NCBI GenBank assembly: GCA_002496565.1
Contig: DAKJ01000008.1
Coordinates: 374-45,647 of the forward strand
Direction: 5' to 3'
DNA: 45,274 bases
Source of the DNA: Methanosarcina sp. UBA289
GTDB taxonomy: Archaea; Halobacteriota; Methanosarcinia; Methanosarcinales; Methanosarcinaceae
The translations under genes and the position numbers were made by a program. How positions within the stretch are numbered: position 1 is the first letter of the stretch; every line of letters starts with the position of its first letter. The notes under the pieces were generated by a model. The model was not told the DNA's origin. It saw only the letters and a program-made list of their open reading frames with translations, and did not search any database. This document shows positions 1 through 7,254 of this stretch, piece after piece.

Positions 1-976
1 GATTTCCAGACACGCTAAGTGTAGTAAGATTTTTTAACTCTGAGATTTCAGGTGGTAGCTCCTTCAGTTGATTATCGTGTATGTTAAGTTCCTTTAGATT
101 TGTCAACTTTAAAATTTCAGGAGGAAAGGATGTGAGTTGATTTTTGTTCACCCAAAGTTCAGTAAGATTTTTCAACTCAACAATTTCAGGAGGAAGGGAA
201 GTGAGTTGGTTTCCAGACACGTCAAGTGTAATAAGATTTCTTAACCTTGAGATTTCAGGCGGTATCGAGGTCAGTTGATTATCATGTATGTAAAGCTTAA
301 TGAGAACTGTCAACTTTAAAATTTCAGAAGGAAAGGATGTGAGTTGATTTTTAGACACCCGTAGTTTAGTAAGACTTTTCAATTCCGAAATTTTAGGAGG
401 AAGATAAGTAATTTGATTTCTAGACATCCCAAGAAAAGTAAGATTTTTCAATTCTGAAATTTTAGGTGGCATCTCCTTTAGTTGATTTCCAGATACGCTA
501 AATTCAGTAAGATTTTTTAACTCGGAGATATTAGGAGGAAGAAATGTAAGTTGATTATTATATACATAAAGTCTTTTAAGATATTTCAGCTCTGAGATTT
601 CAGGCGGCAGCGAAGTCAATTGATTGTTATACAGGTAAAGTTTAGTAAGATTTTTCAACTCAAATATTTCAGGAGGAAGAAATGTAAGTTGATTTCCAGA
701 CACGCTAAGTGTAGTAAGATTTTTTAACTCGAAAATTTCAGGCGGTAGATTCTTCAGTTTATTCCTGGGTATATAAAGTGTAGTGAGATTTTTTAACTCT
801 GATATTTCAGGAGGTAGCGACGTTAATTGATTACTAGATAGGTAAAGTTTGGTAAGATTTTTCAACTCAAATATTTCAGGCGGCAACGAAGTCAATTCTT
901 TGGACGAAAGGTCTAGTGTAGTCGCGTTACTTTCTTTAGCTTTTAAAATCAGATCTTTGATTTCATTTAGTTTCAT
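1..976 (-). CDS. Leucine-rich-repeat protein, 3' end beyond window
   Basis: Open frame from ATG at 976 to the window edge (325 codons, no stop), so the C-terminus is missing. The N-terminal 27 residues (MKLNEIKDLILKAKESNATT...) form a short cap; then come 13 consecutive 23-residue LRR units with the pattern LPPEIxELKNLTxLxVSxNQ. The LPPEI-containing 23-residue type is the one found in Roc-COR (ROCO) GTPases and related LRR proteins of Methanosarcina. No signal peptide is seen, so it is probably cytoplasmic, and a Roc GTPase domain could follow beyond the edge. A GGGA sits about 8 nt before the ATG. Repeats 8-10 and 11-13 look like a three-unit duplication (LKLT and HDNQ variants recur). Function is otherwise unknown; probably protein-protein interaction. 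Confidence 0.85.
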   Translation of the reverse strand, partial: MKLNEIKDLILKAKESNATTLDLSSKELTSLPPEIFELKNLTKLYLSSNQLTSLPPEISELKNLTTLYIPRNKLKNLPPEIFELKNLTTLSVSGNQLTFLPPEIFELKNLTKLYLYNNQLTSLPPEISELKYLKRLYVYNNQLTFLPPNISELKNLTEFSVSGNQLKEMPPKISELKNLTFLGMSRNQITYLPPKISELKSLTKLRVSKNQLTSFPSEILKLTVLIKLYIHDNQLTSIPPEISRLRNLITLDVSGNQLTSLPPEIVELKNLTELWVNKNQLTSFPPEILKLTNLKELNIHDNQLKELPPEISELKNLTTLSVSGN

Positions 977-1212
977 CTGAAGTCCCTGCCTAAAAAACAA
1001 TCAAAAGTTCAATAAATCTTGAAACCTCAATCATTTAAATTATATCAGATAAAATAAAAACTGATTCAAAAAATAGGAGTCGTTGTCATCTAAATAACTT
1101 TCGATTTTAATCGATAGTTGGGGAAATAATCGGAAAATATTGGTAAAAAGTAAAAAACGAAATTTTGTTAATTTGGCGTTCCGAAAATGATCCCGAGCGT
1201 ATGATCGAATTG
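977..1212. other. AT-rich spacer with putative LRR-gene promoter
   Basis: No gene seen. On the minus strand a TATA-like tract (ATATAATTTAAAT, about 1031-1043) lies some 55-65 nt upstream of the LRR start at 976. The right end abuts the stop codon of mobA. Confidence 0.3.
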
Positions 1213-1887
1213 TCATAGTTTTTCTATTTTACTCGAAAGCCCTATAATGCGTTGCATTTCATCAATCGTATTTATATTAGCAAAAGTCCTAAGTTCAGGA
1301 TCAAGCCCTTTAATTTCCGAAACCTCAACAAAAACAACATCCTTCATCTCAAAAACCGGCGTCAGTACAGAACGTTTTCCTTTCTCAAAGGCTTTTTCAA
1401 TTTCAGAAATCATTTTTTTCGAATAGACCGCATGCAGAGGCTCGAATTTTCGATCCTCCCATTTCGGAAGGGCAGCGTCATGCCCGCTTGCTTTCTCAAA
1501 CAGCAGGTCTACAACTTCGGGGTTTACAAAAGGCATATCTCCGGCGCAGACAAAAGAATATTCTGCTCTGGATTCAAGCAGCCCCGCCCGGATGCCTTCA
1601 AGTGGGCCGGCGTCTTCCAGAGTATCAAAACAGAAACGGATTTCACGGGCAGGGAATTTTTTAAGCACAGGCCTGAACTTTTTTTCCTGGTTTTTGTCCC
1701 GGACCGAGAGAATAACCTCGCCCACAACCCGAAAAAGGCTTTCAAGCAGGCGCTCAAGAATTGTTTTTCCTTCAAATTCGAGAAGGGCTTTTTCGACCAT
1801 GCCCATCCGCCTGCCCCTGCCACCCGCCAGCACGACTGCACTTCTGAGTTTTATTTGTTCTTTTTCTTGTTCTGTTTTTCCACCCAT
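1213..1887 (-). CDS. mobA: Molybdenum cofactor guanylyltransferase MobA
   Basis: 224 aa, a normal MobA length. MobA transfers GMP from GTP to molybdopterin to make the guanine dinucleotide form used by formylmethanofuran dehydrogenase-type Mo/W enzymes. The N-terminus carries the nucleotidyltransferase signature LAGGRGRRMG (about residues 20-29) followed by a Lys in the VEKALLEF segment; CAGDMPFVNPE near residue 115 is the conserved metal/GTP loop. It lies downstream of the MobB-MoaE gene on the same strand with a 92-nt spacer, so the two probably share a transcript. The first 14 residues are charged and dispensable; the start is the first ATG, with only a weak GGGA upstream. Confidence 0.9.
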   Translation of the reverse strand: MGGKTEQEKEQIKLRSAVVLAGGRGRRMGMVEKALLEFEGKTILERLLESLFRVVGEVILSVRDKNQEKKFRPVLKKFPAREIRFCFDTLEDAGPLEGIRAGLLESRAEYSFVCAGDMPFVNPEVVDLLFEKASGHDAALPKWEDRKFEPLHAVYSKKMISEIEKAFEKGKRSVLTPVFEMKDVVFVEVSEIKGLDPELRTFANINTIDEMQRIIGLSSKIEKL

Positions 1888-1905
1888 TTGATCATTTCCG
1901 GGACT

Positions 1906-1983
1906 TTATGGTTTAGATTTAACTTTCGTTTTTCCTTTCTGCTTACCTGCGTTTTTTTCTTTCGGCTTGTCTTTAGATTTCAT
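1906..1983 (-). CDS. Possible 25-aa lysine-alternating micro-ORF between mobB and mobA
   Basis: The ATG overlaps the TGA of the upstream mobB-moaE gene (ATGA), a layout typical of translational coupling, and the frame stops at TAA 1906-1908, 19 nt before mobA. The peptide has 11 Lys in 25 residues, often in a K-x-K-x rhythm (KSKDKPKEK...KGKTKVKSKP). It may be a real coupled leader peptide, the remnant of a longer MobB C-terminal tail after a frameshift, or chance. No separate ribosome site is needed because of the overlap. Confidence 0.25.
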   Translation of the reverse strand: MKSKDKPKEKNAGKQKGKTKVKSKP

Positions 1984-2843
1984 GCCTGCTTTTTATCTTG
2001 CTCTTTATCGTGAACCCAGAATTCCTCTTTTTCCGTGAATTCCTTTTTCCAGATCGGAGCTTCAGACTTTATACGTTCTATAGCTTCGCTGAGAGCAGGG
2101 AAAAGTTCTGTCCTGTGCGCAGATGCGATAACAATGTATACTATATCTTCTCCGGCTTTGATAACGCCTGTTTTGTGGTGGATCAGGACTTCAAGGATGC
2201 CTTCTTTTTGTTTGAGTTCTTCCCGGATCAGATCAAGGACTTTTGAAGCTTTTGGCTCGTACTTTTCGAATTCGAGCCTGGAAGTTCTCTCTTCTTCGGC
2301 CAGCTCGCGAACGATGCCTGTAAAGGTGCCGATTGCGCCTGATTTTCGGATGACAGGGTTTTTTCTGGCTTTCTTTATAAGAGCTTCCAGTGTATAGCGG
2401 TCAGGCTGAGCAAGGGAGAGTCCTACAAGGGAAGCTGTAAGCTCTTCGTGCATATCAATGTCTGCCGGCAGCCTGAAAACAACGTTGGAAACGTTAGGAA
2501 GGTCACCAATCACAATTTTCGGAAGATTGCTTTCCTTAAACCCTTCTACCACAGCAAAATCGAGCCCCTGGTCGCAAAGCAGGTCAAGCGCGTCTTCAAG
2601 GTTCAAATTCCTGGAAAAGCTGACAACTTCAGTACCTATCGCTTCTGTGCCTGTTATTCCTATTACCATATCAGCCCCGGCATCAAAGTGCCTGCCTGTA
2701 TCGGTCTCTGCTGGATTGAGACGCTGCTCACCCATATGTTTTATAGTGCCTACTGTCCCGAACCCGGAAAGATTCCGAACAAGGGCTGAAACTACGGATG
2801 TCTTACCCGATTTTTTATACCCGACAACTGAAATGACTTTCAT
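1980..2843 (-). CDS. MobB-MoaE fusion (molybdopterin GTP-binding / MPT synthase large subunit)
   Basis: 287 aa from ATG 2843 (a TTG directly precedes it at 2846). Residues 1 to ~130 are a MobB P-loop GTPase with Walker A GYKKSGKTS; residues ~140-285 match MoaE, the large subunit of molybdopterin synthase, including the AHR...LFPALSEAIERIK stretch and the catalytic-lysine region SEAPIWKKE. The fusion joins sulfur insertion into precursor Z with the nucleotide-attachment step. It is followed by mobA on the same strand, giving a compact Mo/W cofactor unit. No moaD is visible in the window. The domain assignment is firm; activity of each half is inferred from conserved motifs. Confidence 0.88.
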   Translation of the reverse strand: MKVISVVGYKKSGKTSVVSALVRNLSGFGTVGTIKHMGEQRLNPAETDTGRHFDAGADMVIGITGTEAIGTEVVSFSRNLNLEDALDLLCDQGLDFAVVEGFKESNLPKIVIGDLPNVSNVVFRLPADIDMHEELTASLVGLSLAQPDRYTLEALIKKARKNPVIRKSGAIGTFTGIVRELAEEERTSRLEFEKYEPKASKVLDLIREELKQKEGILEVLIHHKTGVIKAGEDIVYIVIASAHRTELFPALSEAIERIKSEAPIWKKEFTEKEEFWVHDKEQDKKQA

Positions 2844-3270
2844 CAAAGAGCGTTATGGACTTTCCGGTATAAGTAAGGGTCGGCACTTTTTATTTTTGAA
2901 TTTTGTAGAAAGTTTTGTGGAGATTCAAATCTTAAAACTTCAAAATTATTCGGAAATAGTCAAATACGTTTAAAATTTGAGCTTCATAGCAAATTTCTTA
3001 TTATATAAAATTTCCTGCGTAAGTTCATATTATATCAATCAAAAACAGAGGAATGTATCTAAGCTATGTTTTATGGTAAAAGGTAATAATATAAGAAGTC
3101 AGGGCGGGTTTCAAGTCCCACGCCCAAAACTTTTATTCAGATTTTATTCTTGCTTTTAAGGAGTATAATGCAAGAATCTGTTTTAAATCTCCTGTTTTTA
3201 CTTCATGTCGTAAGATGTCTACTTTATTTTTTATTTAAAATTGATATTTTACTATTTATTTAAATATTCT
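2844..3270. other. Intergenic region with repeat copy A and a hairpin
   Basis: No gene seen in 427 nt between the divergent-facing mob operon start and the stop of the propeller gene. It holds copy A of a ~114-bp imperfect direct repeat (2912-3025) and a GC-rich hairpin at 3101-3126 in otherwise AT-rich sequence, followed by T-rich tracts. Confidence 0.5.
2912..3025. repeat. Imperfect direct repeat, copy A
   Basis: Aligns by eye over its whole length with 4924-5035, roughly three positions in four identical. Shared blocks are GTTTTGTG, GATTCAAAT, TTTAAAAT and ATAGCAAATTT. The two copies flank the propeller gene. Confidence 0.6.
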
Positions 3271-4617
3271 TTATTTCACCGTAATATAGTTTGATATCTT
3301 TTTAGTGTTACTGCCTGCTGCATTTTTCACAGTTAAACTAACAGTGTACTTTCCTGCTTTTGTGTATTTATGTACAGGATTCTTGGCTGTTGAAGTACTT
3401 TTGTCACCAAAGTTCCAAGACCAGGAAGCAGGTGACTGTGTGCTTTTATCTGTGAATTTTACTGTTAAGGGTTTTTTCCCAGAGACCGGCGATGCATAAA
3501 AAGCAGCAACTGGAGGGTAAACCAGAGTACCCATATAAATATCTTCAGCTGTGCCAAACTCTTCTTCACGAGCATCCGCCCATACTATACGATTTCCATA
3601 GATCTTTGGGAACGCCGTATATGGTTTTTCATCAGGAATCCAAGTTTCAATGTTGTTGGAGAGATCATATATCCAGATATATGTACCATCCCAATCGGTA
3701 TCAGCCGTCCCTACTATCTTGTCGCCGTAGATAGATACCTCAGATGTAAGTTCAGGGATCCAAGTCTCCTTGTGAGTGGAAAGATCGTACACACCAGTTT
3801 CGGCGGGGCAGGGATAAGCCGGGTCACTCATTGGATCATTCTTGCGAGCATCCGCCCAAACGATTCTATTTCCGTTGATAGCAGGATTAGACGCATTTCC
3901 GCTAGTGCTGATCTTAGTTTCTTTCTTAGTAGAGAAGTCGTATATGTAAATGTCAGAGCCCCATTCTCCTTCCTTGGTATTGCGGGAGTCTTGCCAAACT
4001 ATCTTATTCTTATAGATATCAGGCATCTGTGCGGATTGATTTTTGGTAATCTGAGTCTTCTTCTTGCAAGAAAGATCATACATCCATATATTTCCATATT
4101 CATATGCAGAAGTCGAATCCTGCCACAGAATAATGTTATCGTAGACTTTAGGATTATACGCATTTCCACTAGTAGTAATCTGAGTTTGTTTTTTAGTGGA
4201 GACATCATACATGTAAATATCGGATTTTTCACTCCGAGTATCCGCCCACACAATCCTGTTTCTATGGATCGCAGGCGTGGATGCTTTTCCGCTAGTGCTG
4301 ATCCTAGTCTCTTTCTTAGTACCAAAATCGTACATATAAATATCGTTCTTCTCATTGCGCCAATCTTCCCACACGATTCTACCCCCATAGATAGCAGGAG
4401 ATCGCGCCGTTTTGCTCGTGGTGATTCGAGTTTCAATGATCTTTGGCTCAGCACTAGTTGTTACTTGTGTAACACCTGACTGGTCAATGCTCGGTTGTGC
4501 GACATTTTGAGGATCATTTCCAATGGATGCCGACGCTGTTGACGAAACAATAATTAAAAATAATATCAAAGCCGCTGATGCTAGTATTATTGAATTAAAA
4601 TATTTCTTATTGTTCAC
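3271..4617 (-). CDS. Secreted beta-propeller protein with C-terminal PKD domain
   Basis: 448 aa. An N-terminal signal peptide (hydrophobic stretch about residues 8-30, ending SSTASA) directs export. Seven repeats of ~40-55 residues follow, with the pattern (N)IYGxRIVWxD...DIYMYDxSTKKETxIST; seven units fit one closed propeller of the TolB/WVxD type common in Methanosarcina surface proteins. The last ~85 residues are a PKD domain (FTDKSTQSPASWSWNFGDKS...HKYTKAGKYTVSLTV). No membrane anchor or sortase motif is seen. A role at the cell surface or in the extracellular matrix is likely; the ligand is unknown. It stands alone between the mob operon and radC, flanked by the imperfect repeat pair, which suggests that it arrived as an insertion or by segmental duplication. 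Confidence 0.88.
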   Translation of the reverse strand: MNNKKYFNSIILASAALILFLIIVSSTASASIGNDPQNVAQPSIDQSGVTQVTTSAEPKIIETRITTSKTARSPAIYGGRIVWEDWRNEKNDIYMYDFGTKKETRISTSGKASTPAIHRNRIVWADTRSEKSDIYMYDVSTKKQTQITTSGNAYNPKVYDNIILWQDSTSAYEYGNIWMYDLSCKKKTQITKNQSAQMPDIYKNKIVWQDSRNTKEGEWGSDIYIYDFSTKKETKISTSGNASNPAINGNRIVWADARKNDPMSDPAYPCPAETGVYDLSTHKETWIPELTSEVSIYGDKIVGTADTDWDGTYIWIYDLSNNIETWIPDEKPYTAFPKIYGNRIVWADAREEEFGTAEDIYMGTLVYPPVAAFYASPVSGKKPLTVKFTDKSTQSPASWSWNFGDKSTSTAKNPVHKYTKAGKYTVSLTVKNAAGSNTKKISNYITVK

Positions 4618-4845
4618 TTATCTACCTTCTTAATTCTTTGTTATCATTTTAAGTTGCTAACATTGTAACTTGTTCCGATTTTTAAATTTTCTCTTTTGAA
4701 TCACAAATTTATAATATTTAGATTATAGCTCTATTTTTATAAACTGTAAAAATAGGTGGTCCACCAAATTAGTTGGTATTTTCCGGATTATTCACACATT
4801 AGCATTCTGATCTTATTTTTTGCTTTATGTGCACTCAATTTCCTG

Positions 4846-4904
4846 TACACAGGTAAGCTTAGAAAACAGATGAAACTAAGCAAAAATACTCAAATATCAA
4901 CCAG
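4846..4904. repeat. Dispersed intergenic repeat, copy 1
   Basis: 24 bp at 4846-4869 (beginning TACACAGGTAAGCTTAG) are identical to 27052-27075, and an 18-bp block TAAGCAAAAATACTCAAA recurs shortly after in both places, with TATCAACNAG trailing. The two copies are in the same orientation, 22 kb apart, both in spacers. Confidence 0.7.
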
Positions 4905-4923
4905 CTATTAATGCACCACCAAC

Positions 4924-5035
4924 GTTTTGTGAAGATTCAAATATCGAGACTTCAATATTATCTAGTAAGAGTTAGATACCTTTAAAATCTTAGTTTTATA
5001 GCAAATTTGTTTTTATAGAATTTTCTACATGAGTT
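4924..5035. repeat. Imperfect direct repeat, copy B
   Basis: Partner of 2912-3025, same orientation. It ends at the upstream ATG (5029) that would open the longest radC frame, which argues that this upstream ATG is not the real start. Confidence 0.6.
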
Positions 5036-5106
5036 TACTGTCTGTTAATCGAAAAAAAGACAGAAAAAACGGGAAAGAAGGAAAGATGGGAAAAAGGGGG
5101 TTAATT

Positions 5107-5796
5107 ATGGAAATTAATAATATCAGGATTCATGATATTCCTGAAGAGGAACGCCCAAGGGAAAGGCTTATTCGAAATGGGCCGGAATCGCTTTCTAACG
5201 CAGAACTGCTGGGAATAATCCTGAGGACAGGGTCAAAAGAAGAGAATGTTGTCAGCCTGTCAAACCGGATACTCTCAAAATATAGCATCAAGCAGCTCAG
5301 TCTTACAAATGTCTCAAGGCTTATGCAGGAAAATGGAGTTGGAAAGGCAAAAGCTGCCCAGATAGCTGCGGTTTTCGAACTTGCCCGCCGACTTGAGACT
5401 TTTGTGGAAGAGCCAAAAAGGAAAATCTGCTCCCCAAAAGATGTATACACGCTCATGTATCCTAAAATGCGTGAACAAAAAAAAGAAAAATTTATAACGC
5501 TTTGTCTTGATACAAAAAACCAGATCCTGAAAGAAGAAGTAGTATCTATCGGCAGCTTAAACGCGAGCATCGTTCATCCGCGTGAGGTTTTCAAGTCTGC
5601 TCTTATGGAATCATCAGCATCGGTAATTATGGTACATAATCACCCTTCAGGGGATCCAAGCCCAAGCCGAGAGGACATAATGGTCACCAAGAAAATAGTC
5701 GAAGGAGGAAAACTCCTTGGAATTGACGTGCTTGACCATATTATTATTGGAGATGGCAGATACGTAAGCCTCAAGGATGAAGGCTTTGTAAGGTAA
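5107..5796 (+). CDS. radC: RadC-family JAB/MPN+ protein
   Basis: 229 aa from ATG 5107, chosen because AAAGGGGGT ends about 5 nt upstream and homology starts at this Met; the frame is open to 5029, but the extra 26 residues are low-complexity basic and arise from repeat B. N-terminal UPF0758 region: HDIPEEERPRERL then an HhH-like segment ENGVGKAKAAQIAAVFELARR (about 76-95). C-terminal JAMM metal site: H177, H179 and D190 in VHNHPSGDPSPSRED. RadC proteins were once thought to act in DNA repair, but their function is unsettled; the intact JAMM residues suggest a metal-dependent hydrolase. It is monocistronic here. Confidence 0.92.
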   Translation: MEINNIRIHDIPEEERPRERLIRNGPESLSNAELLGIILRTGSKEENVVSLSNRILSKYSIKQLSLTNVSRLMQENGVGKAKAAQIAAVFELARRLETFVEEPKRKICSPKDVYTLMYPKMREQKKEKFITLCLDTKNQILKEEVVSIGSLNASIVHPREVFKSALMESSASVIMVHNHPSGDPSPSREDIMVTKKIVEGGKLLGIDVLDHIIIGDGRYVSLKDEGFVR

Positions 5797-6123
5797 AAAT
5801 ATGAATCCGAAACTCCTATAGAAGAGAACTTTTTATCTGAATATTCTTCTAAGAGTCATATCTGCCCGCTTAGAATAGTGTCTTTCAAGGATTACAGTCT
5901 TCTGTCGAATATGACTTTATTGACCAAAGCCTGCCGAAAATTTACTTTCAAGGATTATAGTCAAATATGATTAATAATTTGTATTCAGCCTGATCACCTG
6001 TAAAAATCCACTTTAATAACTTACTAAAATTACGATATCTATATATATCTATAAGAAATGGGCTTTTCGATCAAACAAATTTCCCTCCCTGTTTCTATTT
6101 CCCTTAAAAAGGAGGTTTTCTGA
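5797..6123. promoter_or_regulatory. Spacer with short direct repeat and promoter for marker protein 11
   Basis: No gene seen. An 18-bp direct repeat CTTTCAAGGATTAYAGTC occurs at 5882-5899 and 5945-5962 (one mismatch). A TATA-like run (TCTATATATATC, about 6038-6049) lies before the gene, and a strong AAAAAGGAGGTTTT ribosome site sits at 6106-6119. Confidence 0.45.
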
Positions 6124-7110
6124 ATTACAAAACATATAAACGCCTGTGCACTGGACAGCAGAGACATTAAGGAAGTAATCCTGGATGATCCCTATACTGT
6201 GCCTTATAAGGGTATTTACGCTATCTGTGACGCGGCAAATGAGTATGCGGAGATAATTGAGCACTCCAACTGTTATAGCGGGGCCTCTTGGTCCCTTTAC
6301 CATTACGCAAAAGCACCCCTTGTCCTGAAAGCCCGTTCAACCGGAAATATGATCCGTTATTTCATGAAAACCGGGACTTCAGAGCTCGAACTTAAACCTT
6401 CCGTCGCAGCTGCAGGTATTGAGTCCGTGATCGTGCAGGGGGATGAAGTAGAAATCACCTATGCCGGGTTAGGAGGTGGAGGTGTGGGCGCAACACGGTG
6501 CAGGGCATTTGCAGACGGAATTCTTCGCTACAGGATTTCCGAGTCAGGAGGCGAGAAATGCGCAAGGGGGACGATTACAGTTCCACGCAGGAACCGTGTC
6601 CTCATAGGTATAGATGATACTGACTCAAAAGAAATCGGAGCTACCTGGACTCTGACTCACAATATTGCAAAAGAACTGGACTGCCAGGAAGCCGTTTATC
6701 TTTCCCATGCTCTTGTCCAGCTTTTTCCGGTTCCAGAAAAGACCCAGAACTGCATGTCCACAGTGCTTGAATTTGGCTGTGTAGATGAAAACGCAAAATC
6801 AAGGCTTGTAGACAATTTCAAAAAAGCACTTAAGAAATATACTGCTTCATCCCAAACCGGAATGGTTGTCCTTTCGGATTTCTATGCAAAAGGACTATAC
6901 AAGTACAGCAACCGCTGTCGGACTGAAAGGATTTCGAAAGCCGAGGCTTTGCAATGTGCAATAGAAAACGGCGTGGAAGTCCTTCTTGACGGCAACGGAG
7001 TAATAGGTGCACTTGCCTCTCTCCCCTGGTTTGGAAGGCCTGAGGAGTCCATAATTTCTGGTACTGAGATCAAGCCTCTTGCCATGGATAAGACTAAAAG
7101 TAACATTTAA
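6124..7110 (+). CDS. Methanogenesis marker protein 11 (TiaS-like domain)
   Basis: Recognised as marker protein 11, a family restricted to methanogens/methanotrophic archaea. The middle holds GIDDTDSKEIGATWTL, the metal/nucleotide motif shared with the TiaS (tRNA-Ile2 agmatinylcytidine synthetase) kinase-like domain, so an ATP-dependent modification reaction is plausible; the function is not established. Start choice is odd. The strong GGAGG at 6111-6115 is spaced 8 nt from ATT 6124, the first codon after an in-frame TGA (6121), and coding-like sequence (NACALDSRDIKEVILDDPYT) continues from there. The first canonical start, GTG 6199, has no ribosome site and would cut into the conserved DPYTVPYKGIYA segment. 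With ATT the protein is 328 aa; with GTG, 303 aa. It is followed after 144 nt by the IorA-like gene on the same strand. Confidence 0.82.
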   Translation: MTKHINACALDSRDIKEVILDDPYTVPYKGIYAICDAANEYAEIIEHSNCYSGASWSLYHYAKAPLVLKARSTGNMIRYFMKTGTSELELKPSVAAAGIESVIVQGDEVEITYAGLGGGGVGATRCRAFADGILRYRISESGGEKCARGTITVPRRNRVLIGIDDTDSKEIGATWTLTHNIAKELDCQEAVYLSHALVQLFPVPEKTQNCMSTVLEFGCVDENAKSRLVDNFKKALKKYTASSQTGMVVLSDFYAKGLYKYSNRCRTERISKAEALQCAIENGVEVLLDGNGVIGALASLPWFGRPEESIISGTEIKPLAMDKTKSNI

Positions 7111-7254
7111 GAAAAAAGAGATCAGAAAGCAAGAACGCTGAAAAGAAGCTTCAAATTGAGATTTAAATTATTAGAATCTTTGGTTACATGGAATCTCAAG
7201 TTATAAGAAATTTTGAATTCAGCATCCTTCGAATTCCAGCAGCGTGGGATCACT

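Larger units (their letters stand above)
4618..5106. other. Long intergenic region with two repeat elements
   Basis: No gene seen in this 489-nt AT-rich spacer between divergent genes. It contains a dispersed repeat (4846-4904, second copy near 27052) and copy B of the flanking direct repeat (4924-5035). The last ~75 nt are purine-rich and end in the radC ribosome site. Confidence 0.5.

Noticed and set aside
1252..2013. 253-aa plus-strand ORF opposite mobA
   Set aside because: Shadow frame of mobA; low-complexity Phe/Arg-rich and without family motifs, while the minus strand has clear MobA motifs.
3772..4479. 235-aa plus-strand ORF opposite the propeller gene
   Set aside because: It mirrors the propeller repeats on the other strand; no ribosome site and no family match.
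5882..5962. Two-unit repeat considered as a CRISPR remnant
   Set aside because: Only two short copies with 45-bp spacing and no further units or cas genes.
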